Below, piece by piece: positions 31,128 to 41,291 of a stretch of DNA of 64,000 bases (within the stretch, counting starts at the first letter, position 1; the number at the start of each line of letters is the position of its first letter). The notes below the pieces were generated by a model. That model was given only the letters and a program-made list of their open reading frames with translations. It ran no database searches and was not told the DNA's origin. The stretch is from Pseudorasbora parva. Lineage: Eukaryota > Chordata > Actinopteri > Cypriniformes > Gobionidae. The stretch lies in the NCBI RefSeq assembly GCF_024679245.1, contig NC_090183.1:22305355-22369354 (forward strand), read 5' to 3'. The translations under genes were made by a program, and so were the position numbers.

Positions 31128-31335
31128 GTCCCTTCAGACGAAGCGGATGTTGTCATGTTGGCACGGTGCCTTTTTATACTTCCTGGTCGCACGGTGATGA
31201 CATCACCAGCTGCCGACGGTCAGTAGGATTGTGATTTGATAGCGATTTCAGACACCTGTCACGCTGAAGGCGTTCCCCGTAGCGTCAGCTGACGCAGCGT
31301 CTCGTTCCCTTAGGTTACATACGTAACTGGGGACG
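31128..31335 (-). repeat. DIRS-2 right terminal repeat, inverted
   Basis: Complement of 18340-18530 with few changes, including the inverted TATA box (TTTTTATACTTCCTGG). The outermost bases (GGTTACATACGTAACTGGGG) differ from the left terminus, as expected from the two-part internal complementary region. Confidence 0.85.
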
Positions 31336-31639
31336 TTATCTCTCCTCTCTTCATTTTACTCTCTGGAAAATTTGGCCTTAAGTGGTGTTCTGGCCGACAC
31401 ACCTGAGTGAACCTGGTGACCCAGATAGCATGGTGACATTGATTCAATGTTGAAATTCCATCAGAATCATCATTTTGGTTGAGGTTGAAACCTCAATGCT
31501 AAGTAATATTGGATCAATGTTGAAAAATCAATGCTAACACCATACTGGACCAATGTTGAAAATTCACTGCTAAATAATATTGGATCAATGTTGATAATTC
31601 CATGCTTTTCAGTGTTGAAAAGACAAACATTGAATCAAT

Positions 31640-32190
31640 GCTGATGTTTGGTCATCTTAATTCTCCACCGGTGAGGCTTACGGTCAATCTATCTGTCACA
31701 TTATTCAAAATGTTAAGGCAAGTCCAAATCAATTGGGTACATTTGTGTGAATGTGAGCACATGTATTATCCTCAAAGGATACGATGAGTACACCAACGAG
31801 TATGTGGATTCACAAAGAATACATAAATTAAAATTTTGTAGTTGTAAGCCTTTCTTTAAATTTTTCTGGAAGAGTTAAAATTGTATGCGTGTTTGATTTC
31901 TGACTCTTCCAATAAGAAAGCTGTAAAAACTATGAATCTTTTTAAAAGGTATATTATTTTCCTGCTTACTGGCATGTAATGTTGTCATTCTGTGTTTCAT
32001 GTTATTATAATAAAAAATGTAAAAAAACAAATAAATAAAAAAAACAAAGAACTTCTACCATAAATTTAGTCTATCAGTTTTAAATAAATAAAAATGTAGC
32101 CTATTATTATTATTTAAATCATGTAGGATGTACATGCATTTCATTATTTATCTAAAGAATACAGAGTTAATAAAGAATTTAGAATATGTG
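31640..32190. other. Left inner part of the TIR transposon, no gene seen
   Basis: AT-rich sequence without an ORF of note; the 61-codon frame at 31602-31787 lacks any domain signal. Confidence 0.4.
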
Positions 32191-32631
32191 TCCCTTTCGA
32201 ATGCGCCACAATCCAATCCAGCAGGTGGCGGTAATGCACCTTTAAGACATCCACCAATCAACCAAAGCAAGCGCAGCTGAACAGACTTCAATCGCGAAAA
32301 AGAGACAGGACAACGGCCATGTTTTTTAGAGGTAAGTGGCCTACAAAAATATAATTATAAAATGCATCTCAATTTAAATGTAGTGTTTTTATTCATCTTT
32401 ATGTTTTACAACTTGTGTGCTTCTCCTCAGCGAGTTAGAGTGAACTGCAATGTTAATAATAGTCACATGAACGCCCTCGTAAGTTACACAACCGGCCAGG
32501 ATAATCTTAATACATTGAGTTTCAGTTTGTTTTTCACCAAACCATATCATATTTGTATTCATTTTTTTTCTTAAGATTGGCATATACACTGTGAATTGCG
32601 TCCGAATTCTGACTCGTGCAACTCATGCAGT

Positions 32632-32705
32632 CATTGACTTGTGAGTTGATCCTATTTGATTCATTTGGATTTTGAGGCCATATAGGATCGACTCACAAGT
32701 CAATG
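32632..32705. repeat. 24-base-arm hairpin
   Basis: CATTGACTTGTGAGTTGATC plus CTAT (32632-32655) pairs with ATAGGATCGACTCACAAGTC plus AATG (32682-32705), with one mismatch and a 26-base loop. It could be a tiny MITE remnant or a recombination hairpin. Confidence 0.7.
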
Positions 32706-32814
32706 AATGCGCGGCGCGGATCCACAAACGTATCTTACTCGTTGCACACACAGATGATTCATTTAGAATCATCCTATTCGTCCAGTGTATAAACGAGAGG
32801 CGATCGGAAGGTTA

Positions 32815-33120
32815 AGGCGGGCGTACACGGTGCGATTTTTGCTGTCGCACGAACTCGCAGACGATTTTTTTTTCTCGGGAGAAATCGCGTGGACATCGTG
32901 GATGCTCGTATGGTCGCGGCTCGCACCGTGTGAGAGGAAATACGAGACGAGCCGAGCACGTTAAGAGCACCTCCCGACCTTACGATAATTTTTAAACATG
33001 TTTAAAAAGTTCGGGGAGTCGGCCCGATTTTTACCAGCTGTCCCCTATTGCCAAATCATGCACAAGCACGTCACATACGCTCAATCTATATGACTAGCTC
33101 AGTGGCTGCCACATACTGCG

Positions 33121-33189
<69 letters not shown>

Positions 33190-33502
33190 TCTCTCTCTCA
33201 CGTGCACTCTTCTCTCTCCCTCTGGTTGTTTCGGTTAAAAGGAATGGCTGTTCTCTGCTTTTCAACAAATCATTTTCACACCTTTTTTCTTTATTTTTTT
33301 GTATCTAAAGCCATAGCAGCAACATTGAAAGCTCCGGTGTCTGTGTTACATGAAAACTGGTGTGATCGCGGCCGGCTCGCGGTGCAAACAGTCGTGCCGT
33401 GTACCAGCTGATTTGATGCGATGATCAAATTAAATGACTCGTAGCGTCTGCAATATCTCACGACCTTCCGAGTGTCCGAATTCGCACAGTGTACGCCCGC
33501 CT
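32815..33502. mobile_element. PIF/Harbinger-like MITE, TTA duplication
   Basis: The ends AGGCGGGCGTACACGGTGCG and its near-complement at 33483-33502 are flanked by TTA at 32812-32814 and 33503-33505. Trinucleotide TWA targets are typical of PIF/Harbinger. The element is non-coding, 688 bases, and contains a CA microsatellite. Confidence 0.78.
33121..33187. repeat. CA microsatellite
   Basis: About 33 uninterrupted CA units inside the Harbinger-like MITE. Probably length-polymorphic. Confidence 0.9.
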
Positions 33503-34970
33503 TTAGATGAATTTCTGGCTTGTCAGTAATTGTGTTCGACACTCGTGAGAGTATCTCACAGCTGAAGCAGAACTAGAACTGATTGACCTGTTAGGGCGGT
33601 GAGGGGAAATACAATTAGTTCAGCTTCAGCTGTAGATATCATCACAAGCAGATCACATTTACATCATTACAGTTTAATCTTTAATGCAGCAAGAAAAAAG
33701 AGTGAGATATTTAAGTTCTGTAGGCAGCTATATCAAACTACAGAAATTTAGTAAACAGTTGTGCCTCCAGTTCGTGTTGTAAATGGAAAAAAAATCTCTT
33801 CCAAACCACCATGTAGCCTATACAGCTCCTCTTTTATTTTCTTAATTTAGCTATTTGGTCATTCATTTACTTGTTTCATTTTCACACTTTATTTATTTAC
33901 TATTAAATACAATAATATTATTAGATAAAACACCGAATATAGTCACTTTGCTTTTTCATTCATTGTGTGTCTGCAGGTCCTTTAAAGTCTATTTTAAAAT
34001 GCATTAAATAGTTCTGAATTTAATGTTACCGTTTTAACTGGGATATCAAGATTTTGATAAAATTTCAAGTTTCACTTCATTTTGTAGTACGCTATATTTG
34101 TAATGTATAATTAATCACATTTCCAAATATTTACTAACTTCTTGTTGTTTTAGATGCTGTGAATGCTGATAAAAAGAGGCATCAGAGTTTATCTTTGCTG
34201 GGACGGTGCAGAACTGGCTCCATTACAACCTGAAAGGCTTCGGGGCATTGCTCATGGTGGAAACCCCTGAGTTTGGAGTATTTCATTCTTTCTTCTACCT
34301 TCTTTCTTTCAGTAGTACTGTATTTGTCATTTCTGTATTTATTGGCAAGTTTACATTTGTATTTACTTCCATTCTGCAGATGCACGTTGTCATGTTTTTC
34401 CAGGCTCTTCTCATTTGTGTCATAAATTCAGATGTAATTGTTTCAAGTCAATGTGAGATTTCCTGTTGTAACTGTGGGGGCATAAATAAATACATTTGCA
34501 TGTAAACTGAAGGATGTTATTTACTTTGAGTGACTTTTTGATGCAAAATCATATCGATTGCAGCCACATGGTCTCTGATTAAAATGAATAAAATAAAGAG
34601 ACAAATGAACTGGCATAGAATCCTGCTGTACATAAAGCAAGATTGATCTATTTTTCATTATTTCACGGTGCAAACCTGATGAAAAATCAATGTTATATTT
34701 CAATATTGATTCAATGATATTTTGATTGATGCATTAACATTGATTCAACATTGATTCACTTAAATAAGTGGTTTAATTTTAGTTGGAAAACTATTGATTT
34801 TAAGCCCATCTTGATCTATTTTTCATCGTTGAAATAACATTATTTCAGGGTGCAAACCTGATGAAAAATCAACAGTCTCAACATTGACATCTCAACATTG
34901 ATTCAATGATTTTTTAGTTGATGCATTAACATTGATTCAACGCTGATTCACTGTTTGTCTGCTATCTGGG

Positions 34971-35024
34971 GATAAACCCAGAATTAGCACCTAGACTGAG
35001 CTTCTACACCTTATCTTCGGTACA
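34971..35024 (+). repeat. BEL 5' LTR, last segment
   Basis: GATAAACCCAGAATTAGCAC through CTTCGGTACA, identical to the end of the 3' LTR (about 45678-45731). Confidence 0.9.
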
Positions 35025-35028
35025 TTGA

Positions 35029-35046
35029 TGGTCCTTCGAGCCGGAT
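35029..35046 (+). promoter_or_regulatory. BEL primer binding site, tRNA-Tyr
   Basis: TGGTCCTTCGAGCCGGAT lies 4 bases after the LTR. It is the exact complement of the animal tRNA-Tyr 3' end as I remember it (CGAAGGACCA plus T-arm). Confidence 0.7.
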
Positions 35047-35067
35047 TTCACTGGGTTTACGTCAGAG

Positions 35068-37080
35068 ATGGAATTACATCCAGAGTATGATGTTTGTGGT
35101 GCACGTCCCAAACGGCACATTCGCCCACCTGTGCGCTATGCAGATTATGAGGTTGATTATAGGGGCTACAGAGAGGAATTAGAGAATACTCACCAGGAGG
35201 GAAATGCCAGGATGACACCCCTCACCTCCCATCATGACTCTTCCCTTCGCCTGCAGAGGCGGGATGCTATTCTTCAGGAGATGGACCTGGGCTATAGGGC
35301 GGAGAACCAACAGCACAGCCAGAGGAATCAGCTAGCCCCCGGTTTACAGAGAGAGAGTTTAGGGAACAGCTATGAGACTACTCTACTCCCCTGCCTTCAG
35401 CGTTGCACCCCATACATCCAAAGGAGGAGTGCCAAGTTGAGTTAGATGACATTCGTCATGAAAGACACCTTCTGCAGCAGACCCAACGGAATATGGCATC
35501 AGACTTAGTCGAGCTTAGAGCATTGCGAGCCGACATGAAACAGTTAGTAGAAGCTGTTCGCAACATGCAGAGTCCAACCTCTATTCATACCAGAAAGCCA
35601 GAGTTAACGGTGATGTTGCCACGGCCACCTGTGGAACGCGAACTTAAAGCTGAGGAAGAGGATCAATGGCCTGCACCACCTCCATGGCCAGACCCAGAAA
35701 TGGATGAGCCTCTCCCTAGTGACCCACCTATAGCACATTCGCTTATTAGTAGAATAGATGCAGTTCCAAGGATTAAGGAAGAAGCACTGCCAGCCCCAGC
35801 TCCTGACATGTGTGTGGGCCAGCCACAAGTTAACCACTCAGCACGTGGGTCCCTTCCCACTGTCAGGCCATGGAATGACACTGCCCATCACCCACCTCCC
35901 TGGTTTAAGCCCGTTCAGTTTCTGCCGCAGCCACACAGATTACCTACAGCTGAGCCCAAATACCCTACTGCTCATGGTGGTGAACGAAGTGAGCTTGACT
36001 GCAACCTAACACCTCAACAGCGACATCCCAGCACGGCATGGACACCGGCCCTACCTTTCAGCTCACTTCAGGGTCATAACTAAAGCATCCCAGAGCCAAG
36101 TTACCGTGGGCCACGCCCAACAATCCGCAACTTCTCAAGTCGGGACCCAAGTGAGTTTGCGCGGCTCAAGATTTCATTGGAGAATCTCCTACCACAGGAT
36201 GCATCTGAGCTATTTAAATATCAAGTGTTGGTCGATCACCTGCAACTAGAAGAAGCCAGGTTAATAGCAAATGCTTACCTCCATTCCCCAACACCTTTCT
36301 CAGATACAATGGTTGCCCTCAATGACAAGTTTGGCCGGCCACATCAGATAGCGCTGAGGCGTATTGCTGCGGTGATGGAATCACCAGACATAAAGCGGGG
36401 AGACTTTGTGGCATTTGAGAAGTTTGCACTCCAGATACAATCACTGGTGGGGATGCTGAAGACACTAGGCCACGAGGGTGAAGTGGAACTACAATGCGGC
36501 TCACATGTTGCTCGTCTGCTGAGCAAACTGCCGCCTGAGCAGAGAGCAGAGTTTCGCCGCTGCATGTACCATCAGGGCACACAAACCCACACCTTAACCA
36601 ATCTTTCAGATTGGTTGAAATACGAGTCTTGGTGTCAGGACTCTGACGGACAATTAGCTGTGAGAAGAGCTTGGGAGAAGCCGGTGTCCAGATATGAAGG
36701 TAGGAAGGGTAAGCAACCTACTACTGTCCTCCATGGGGTGAAGGACCCTGCTAAGAAATCTGAGGCTCCAGTTCCAAGCAGCTCCTTCAAAGGGAACAAG
36801 AGCAAGCCATATTGTCCATTCTGCAATAATGAGGACCACTACCTTAGCCAGTGTTCAGAAGTATCCAGGCTAACAAAGGATCAGCTCACCGAATGGATAA
36901 AAAGTAACAAGAGGTGTTGGCGATGTGCACGGCCACACCAGGCGGCCCAGTGCAACTTGAAAAAGACATGCAGCCTCTGCCAAAGGAAACATCTCCAGGT
37001 TCTGCATGAGGTGAATATGAGGTCACCCAAGGAAGCAGCATCAACACCGGCAGTGGAAAGCCAAGGCACAAGGGGCACAA
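35068..37080 (+). pseudogene. BEL gag, broken
   Basis: ATG 35068 follows a very short leader. The frame shifts once near 35400-35440, then runs with one in-frame TAA (36081-36083). Signs: an N-terminal stretch (CGARPKRHIRPPVRYADYE), a coiled-coil segment (LQQTQRNMASDLVELRALRA), the DUF1759-type Gag domain (DPSEFARLKISLENLL, ALNDKFGRPHQIALR) and two Cys/His knuckles (CPFCNNEDHYLSQC, CWRCARPHQAAQC) followed by a further Cys pair (CSLC). It would form the particle shell and bind RNA. Confidence 0.85.
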
Positions 37081-38950
37081 CAGAGGTTCTGTATCTAGAC
37101 AGACCCACTGAAGGCAGTCGGGTCCTTCTGAAAGTTGTCAAAGTCCACATTCACCATGGTGACCAATCAATCAACACCTATGCTATACTTGATGACTGTT
37201 CAGAGAGAACTATGCTGTTGTCAGATGCTGCAGAGAAGGTAGGTGTGCAGGGGATTCAAGAGGACCTACCACTACGCACAATTAGAGAGGAAGTGCAGAC
37301 CCTCCGTGGTGCTTCGGTGTCGTTCTTTATTTCTTCGCCATTAAAGCCAAAGACCAAGTTTAAGATTACAGGTGCATTTACTAGTGATCGCATCAGACTG
37401 GCTGCCCATACTTACCCCATGGCGCAACTCCGGAACACCTACAAGCACCTCACTGGCCTTCCCATAAAGACGCTCATGAAAGTCAAACCCCTGCTTCTCA
37501 TTGGGAGTGACCATCCTCATCTCGTCACTCCCATTGAACCAGTCAGATTGGGACCTCCAGGTGGGCCTGCTGCTATCCACACAAGGCTGGGCTGGACCCT
37601 GCAGGGCCCAGCGAGTGTAGTCCGTCACCATGCCCAATCACAGCCGTGTCTATTTACAACAGTAACACCCCAGGCGAGCGAGCTTATGAAACATGTTGAG
37701 AAATAATGGCAGGTCGACATTGTTCCATTCAGAAGTGAGAAACTGGTTACTCGTTCAAGGCAGGACCAAGAGGCCATCAGCCTCCTGGAGACCAAAACCA
37801 TCAGGGTAGAGGTTGATGGCATTCTTCGTTACGCAACCCCACTGCTCCGCCGGAAAGACATGCCGCTCTTTCAGGCTACCAAAGAAGCTGTCATGCCCTG
37901 TTTACGAAGTGTAGAGAGGCGACTCGCCAGAGATCCTGCCCGAGCAGAAGCCTACAGAGTGGAGATGGAGAAATTAATAAAGGCAGGCTCTGTCATCAAG
38001 TGTGGACCAAAAGTTTCAGACAAGGAAGGTTGTGAGGAATGGTATATCCCGCACCATATGGTGAGCCATAATGGCAAGAATAGGCTGGTATTCAACTGCT
38101 CCTATCAGTATCGAGGGCAGAACCTCAACGACCATCTACTGCCTGGGCCGACCTTAGGAGCATCACTACTGGGAGTCCTGCTAAGATTCCGAGAGCATGC
38201 CGTTGCAGTTAGCGGAGACATTAGAGGCATGTTCCACCAAGTTCGCCTCCTCCCAGAGGATCGTGCTCTGCTCAGATTTCTTTGGCGTGACATCAATGAA
38301 GAAGGACCTCCGGCAATGTACGAGTGGCAGGTGCTACCGTTTGGAACAACATGTAGCCCCTGCTGTGCCACATTCGCCTTACAGCGCCATGTCTCTGATA
38401 ACAGCCAGCCAGATGAAGATGTGAGGATATCAGTTCAGAAATGTTTTTATGTGGACAACTGCCTCCAGAGTGTTCCCACAATTGCTGAGGCGAGGCATCT
38501 AGTCGACAAACTACAAGCCCTTCTTGCATCTGCAGGCTTCGACCTACGTCAGTGGGCCAGCAATGAACCAGGTGTAATAAATCACCTACCAGAAGAGAGC
38601 TGCTCTGCTAGTGTTGAGCTGTGGCTGGCTCGGAACAAGGTCGATACCCCAGAATCAACTCTAGGGCTAAGCTGGCTCTTCCACACTGATGTTCTTGGTT
38701 ACAAGCATCGTCATGTGGAGTACGGTGTCCCCACGATGCGTAATATCTACAAGGTGCTGGCGAGTCAGTACGATCCATTGGGCTTCATCCTACCCTACAC
38801 CACCAGGGCTAAGATAATCGTCCGACACCTTTGGGACAAACACAGGGGATGGGATGATCCACTATTACCGCAGGAGCTTCTACAGCAATGGAAAGACTGG
38901 GAAGAACTTACCTCAAGTCACCCTGCCCCGACCATACTTGTCCAAGTCTG
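37081..38950 (+). pseudogene. BEL A17-type protease and reverse transcriptase
   Basis: Same frame as gag, with an in-frame TAA at 37704-37706. The protease region has a possible catalytic Asp in TYAILDDCSERTMLLSD. The RT region has GGCEEWYIPHHMVSH-like fingers (EGCEEWYIPHHMV, NRLVFNCSYQYRG), SGDIRGMFHQVRL and the catalytic box FYVDNCLQS. The second acidic residue of YxDD is Asn here; I recall YVDN in other fish BEL copies, so it may be normal for the group. The reading shifts by one frame near 38950, at the start of RNase H. Confidence 0.85.
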
Positions 38951-40818
38951 TGGACATCTCCTGTCTCCAGAGAGAGGTGCATGTGTTTTGCGACACCTCA
39001 GAAGAAGCGTATGGTTCAGTGGCGTACCTCCGGACCACTGACCAACACGGTGAAGTGTATCTGTCATTCCTGATGGCCCGTTCCAGAATCGCTCCTAAGA
39101 GATTTCACTCTATGCCTCGGTTAGAACTCTGTGCAGCCCTTACTGGTGCACAGCTCTCACAGGTGCTGAAGAGGGAGCTTACCATCCACATTGATCGGAC
39201 AACCCTTTGGTCAGATTCCACAACGGTGCTGACATGGCTTAGGTCTGAATCCTGCCGGTTTAAGGTCTTTGTAGGCACCCGCGTGGCCGAGATACAGGAG
39301 CTGACTGACGGGCATGCCTGGAGATATGTTGATACCACAAGAAACCCAGCGGATGACGTGACACGGGGTAGGAAGCTGCGAGAGCTTATTCAGCCAAATA
39401 GATGGAGCTTGGGACCAGCCTTCCTCCTGACCAGCCCAGACTCATGGCCAGAAGACCCCACTGTTGATCAAGCAGAAGATACCTCAGAGCTGCGCAAGTC
39501 TATTTTCTGTGGGATCACTGCTGTTGCATCAAGCCAGTCAACTTCAAACCTGGGTCAATACGGCTCGTGGAAGGAGTTGTTGGAAGGAACAGTGCAGGAG
39601 CTGCATGGGGCGGCCAACTCTAATGATAAGCCCACAGCTGAAGACTACCGGCAGGCTGAAAAGCTAATACTTCAGAGGGCTCAGCGGGATAGTTTCCAGC
39701 AAGAATACAGCCTCCTGAAAGCGGGCAAACCTGTTCCCCGCTGCAGTCGACTTCGCACGCTGTCTCCAGAGCTTGATGAAAAGGGAGAGCTTATTCGTGT
39801 TGGTGGACGACTCCGGCGAGCAGAAGGCCTAGAACTGACCACTCTTCATCCAGTCATCTTGGATCCAGGTCATCGAGTAACTACACTCTTGATTCAAGAC
39901 TTTGATAACCGCCTTCGTCACCCAGGACCAGAGTGGGTGTTCGCTGAGCTTCGACGCTCCTTCTGGATCCTGCGAGGGCGTGAGGCTATCCGGCGCTACC
40001 AGTTCAGCTGCGCTGACTGTCGACAATGGAGGGCAAAACCTGTCGTGCCAAAGATGGCAGACCTGCCATCAGCCCGCCTGCGCCTTTTCAAGCCTGCCTT
40101 CTACTCTACGGGGATGGACTGCTTTGGGCCATTTGAAATCAAAGTGGGCCGCCGCCGGGAGAAGAGATGGGGGATCATTTTCAAGTGCCTCACAACAAGG
40201 GTGGTGCACTTGGACCTCCTTACCTCTATTGATACGGATGCTTTTCTGATGTCCCTTCGTCGGTTCATTGCCCGTAGAGGAACACCTCCGGAGCTGTTCT
40301 CCGATCAAGGGACAAATTTCAAGGGAGGTGAGCGAGAACTCCGTGAAGCTTTCGTTGAAATGTCGAAAGAACTACAACATCTCCTTGCGCCACAGAAGAT
40401 CTCCTTCCGCTTCAACCCCCCTGCAGCTCCCCATTTCGGAGGGGTGTGGGAGAGGGAGATACGCTCAGTTAAGAGTGCACTCTATGCCACAGTTGGTGCT
40501 CAGCCTGTTCCAGAAGAAGTGCTTCGGACAGTACTTACTGAGGTGGAAGGGATCCTTAACAGTAAACCCTTGGGTTATGTATCTTCAGATGCGAGTGATC
40601 CAGATCCAGTGACTCCCAGTGTTCTTCTAATGGGGCGGCCTGATGGTTCGCTACCTCAGGTAGTCTACCCCGAAAGTGAGCTCATCTGTCGCCGCCGTTG
40701 GAGACACTCCCAAATCTTGGCTGATCATTTCTGGGCCCGTTTCATCCGGCTCTATGTGCCGGCTCTATGTGCCAGAAGTGGCAGGCTACACCAGCTGATA
40801 TTGCAGGGGACTGTATAG
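38940..40818 (+). pseudogene. BEL RNase H and integrase
   Basis: Frame of 38854. RNase H: VHVFCDTSEEAYGSVAYLRT, MPRLELCAAL, LWSDSTTVLTWL, TRNPADDVTRG. Integrase: zinc site (HPGPEWVFAELR, SCADCRQW) and catalytic triad (GMDCFGPFEI, LFSDQGTNFKGG, PHFGGVWEREIRSVK). The frame is interrupted at 40761-40773 by a perfect 13-base tandem duplication (GGCTCTATGTGCC twice), after which the protein continues in the next frame. The integrase would insert the cDNA, leaving the 5-base duplication seen here. Confidence 0.88.
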
Positions 40819-41033
40819 TAATGATTGCTGATCCGCATCTTCCGAGGTCGTTCTGGCCCATTGGAAAAGTAGTCAAGACTCATCCCAGCCCTGACGGGCA
40901 CATCAGGTCCGCTGATGTAAAGGTGAAAGAGAGAATCTACACCCGGCCAGTTGCCAGGCTGGTTGTCCTCCCAGCACTTCCTTCTGGAGAAGATGGAGAT
41001 GGTTCCGCTCCTGCCACTACACCCCAGCCATAG
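40774..41033 (+). pseudogene. BEL integrase C-terminal domain after frameshift
   Basis: Frame of 40767: QKWQATPADIAGDCIVMIAD, LPRSFWPIGKVVKTH, RPVARLVVLP. This is the DUF5641-type end of BEL/Pao polyproteins. Stop at 41031-41033, just before the purine-rich tract (TTTGGGGGCGGC) and the 3' LTR. Confidence 0.85.
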
Positions 41034-41291
41034 AACTTTGTTGCCTTTAGTGATGAGCAAATGTATTACATACATTTGGGGGCGGCTGTAGAAAAGGCCC
41101 CAAAGTTATGTTAGTGTTGCTATTATTTAGTGCAGTTGATCATAATGTGCTTCGTTTCACTTTCACTTTCACTCCCGTTTATTCAGTGCGTGTAATAGGG
41201 TAGCAGAGCGCGCGCTGGTTTTGTATACTATATCTGACGTCACGCAGTAGTATGCAGTATGATAGAGACCATCAGTCAGTTGTCACGCAGT

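Larger units (their letters stand above)
18321..31335 (+). mobile_element. DIRS-2: gag-only DIRS-like element inside the BEL 5' LTR
   Basis: Inverted terminal repeats (18321-18545 and 31128-31335) and an internal complementary region (about 30984-31100) define a DIRS layout. The only protein signature is ORF1, split by a provirus at 19064-27004. Between 27690 and 30980 there is no RT, RNase H or recombinase; instead there is GC-rich non-coding sequence with a degenerate array. Without the provirus it is about 5.1 kb. I infer a non-autonomous DIRS element that depends on enzymes from relatives. Ends are placed to within about 10 bases because DIRS insertion leaves no duplication. Confidence 0.8.
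32319..34233 (+). other. Possible two-exon mini-ORF inside the TIR transposon
   Basis: ATG at 32319 in a good context (CGGCCATGTT) is followed 13 bases later by a strong donor (GAG/GTAAGT, 32332). A plausible acceptor (TTGTTGTTTTAG) ends at 34153. Joined, they give a 30-codon frame ending at TGA 34231-34233. Poly(A)-type signals lie at 34486 and 34585. This may be a captured host 5' exon or a long non-coding RNA. There is no homology I recognise, so it is speculative. Confidence 0.25.
31420..34970. mobile_element. 3.55-kb TIR DNA transposon, CCCAGATAGC ends, GA duplication
   Basis: The left end CCCAGATAGCA and right end TGCTATCTGGG are inverted, with GA on both sides. The 3' BEL LTR has the empty site (GGTGATAAACCC). 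Subterminal regions at 31440-31630 and 34640-34955 are filled with variants of ATTGATTCAATGTTGA, as in transposons whose transposase binds many subterminal sites. No transposase frame was found, so it is probably non-autonomous. The superfamily is not assigned; a 2-base duplication with subterminal arrays would fit EnSpm-like elements, but the termini are not CACTA. Confidence 0.75.

Noticed and set aside
33048..33308. ORF with a poly-HT stretch
   Set aside because: Produced by the CA microsatellite.
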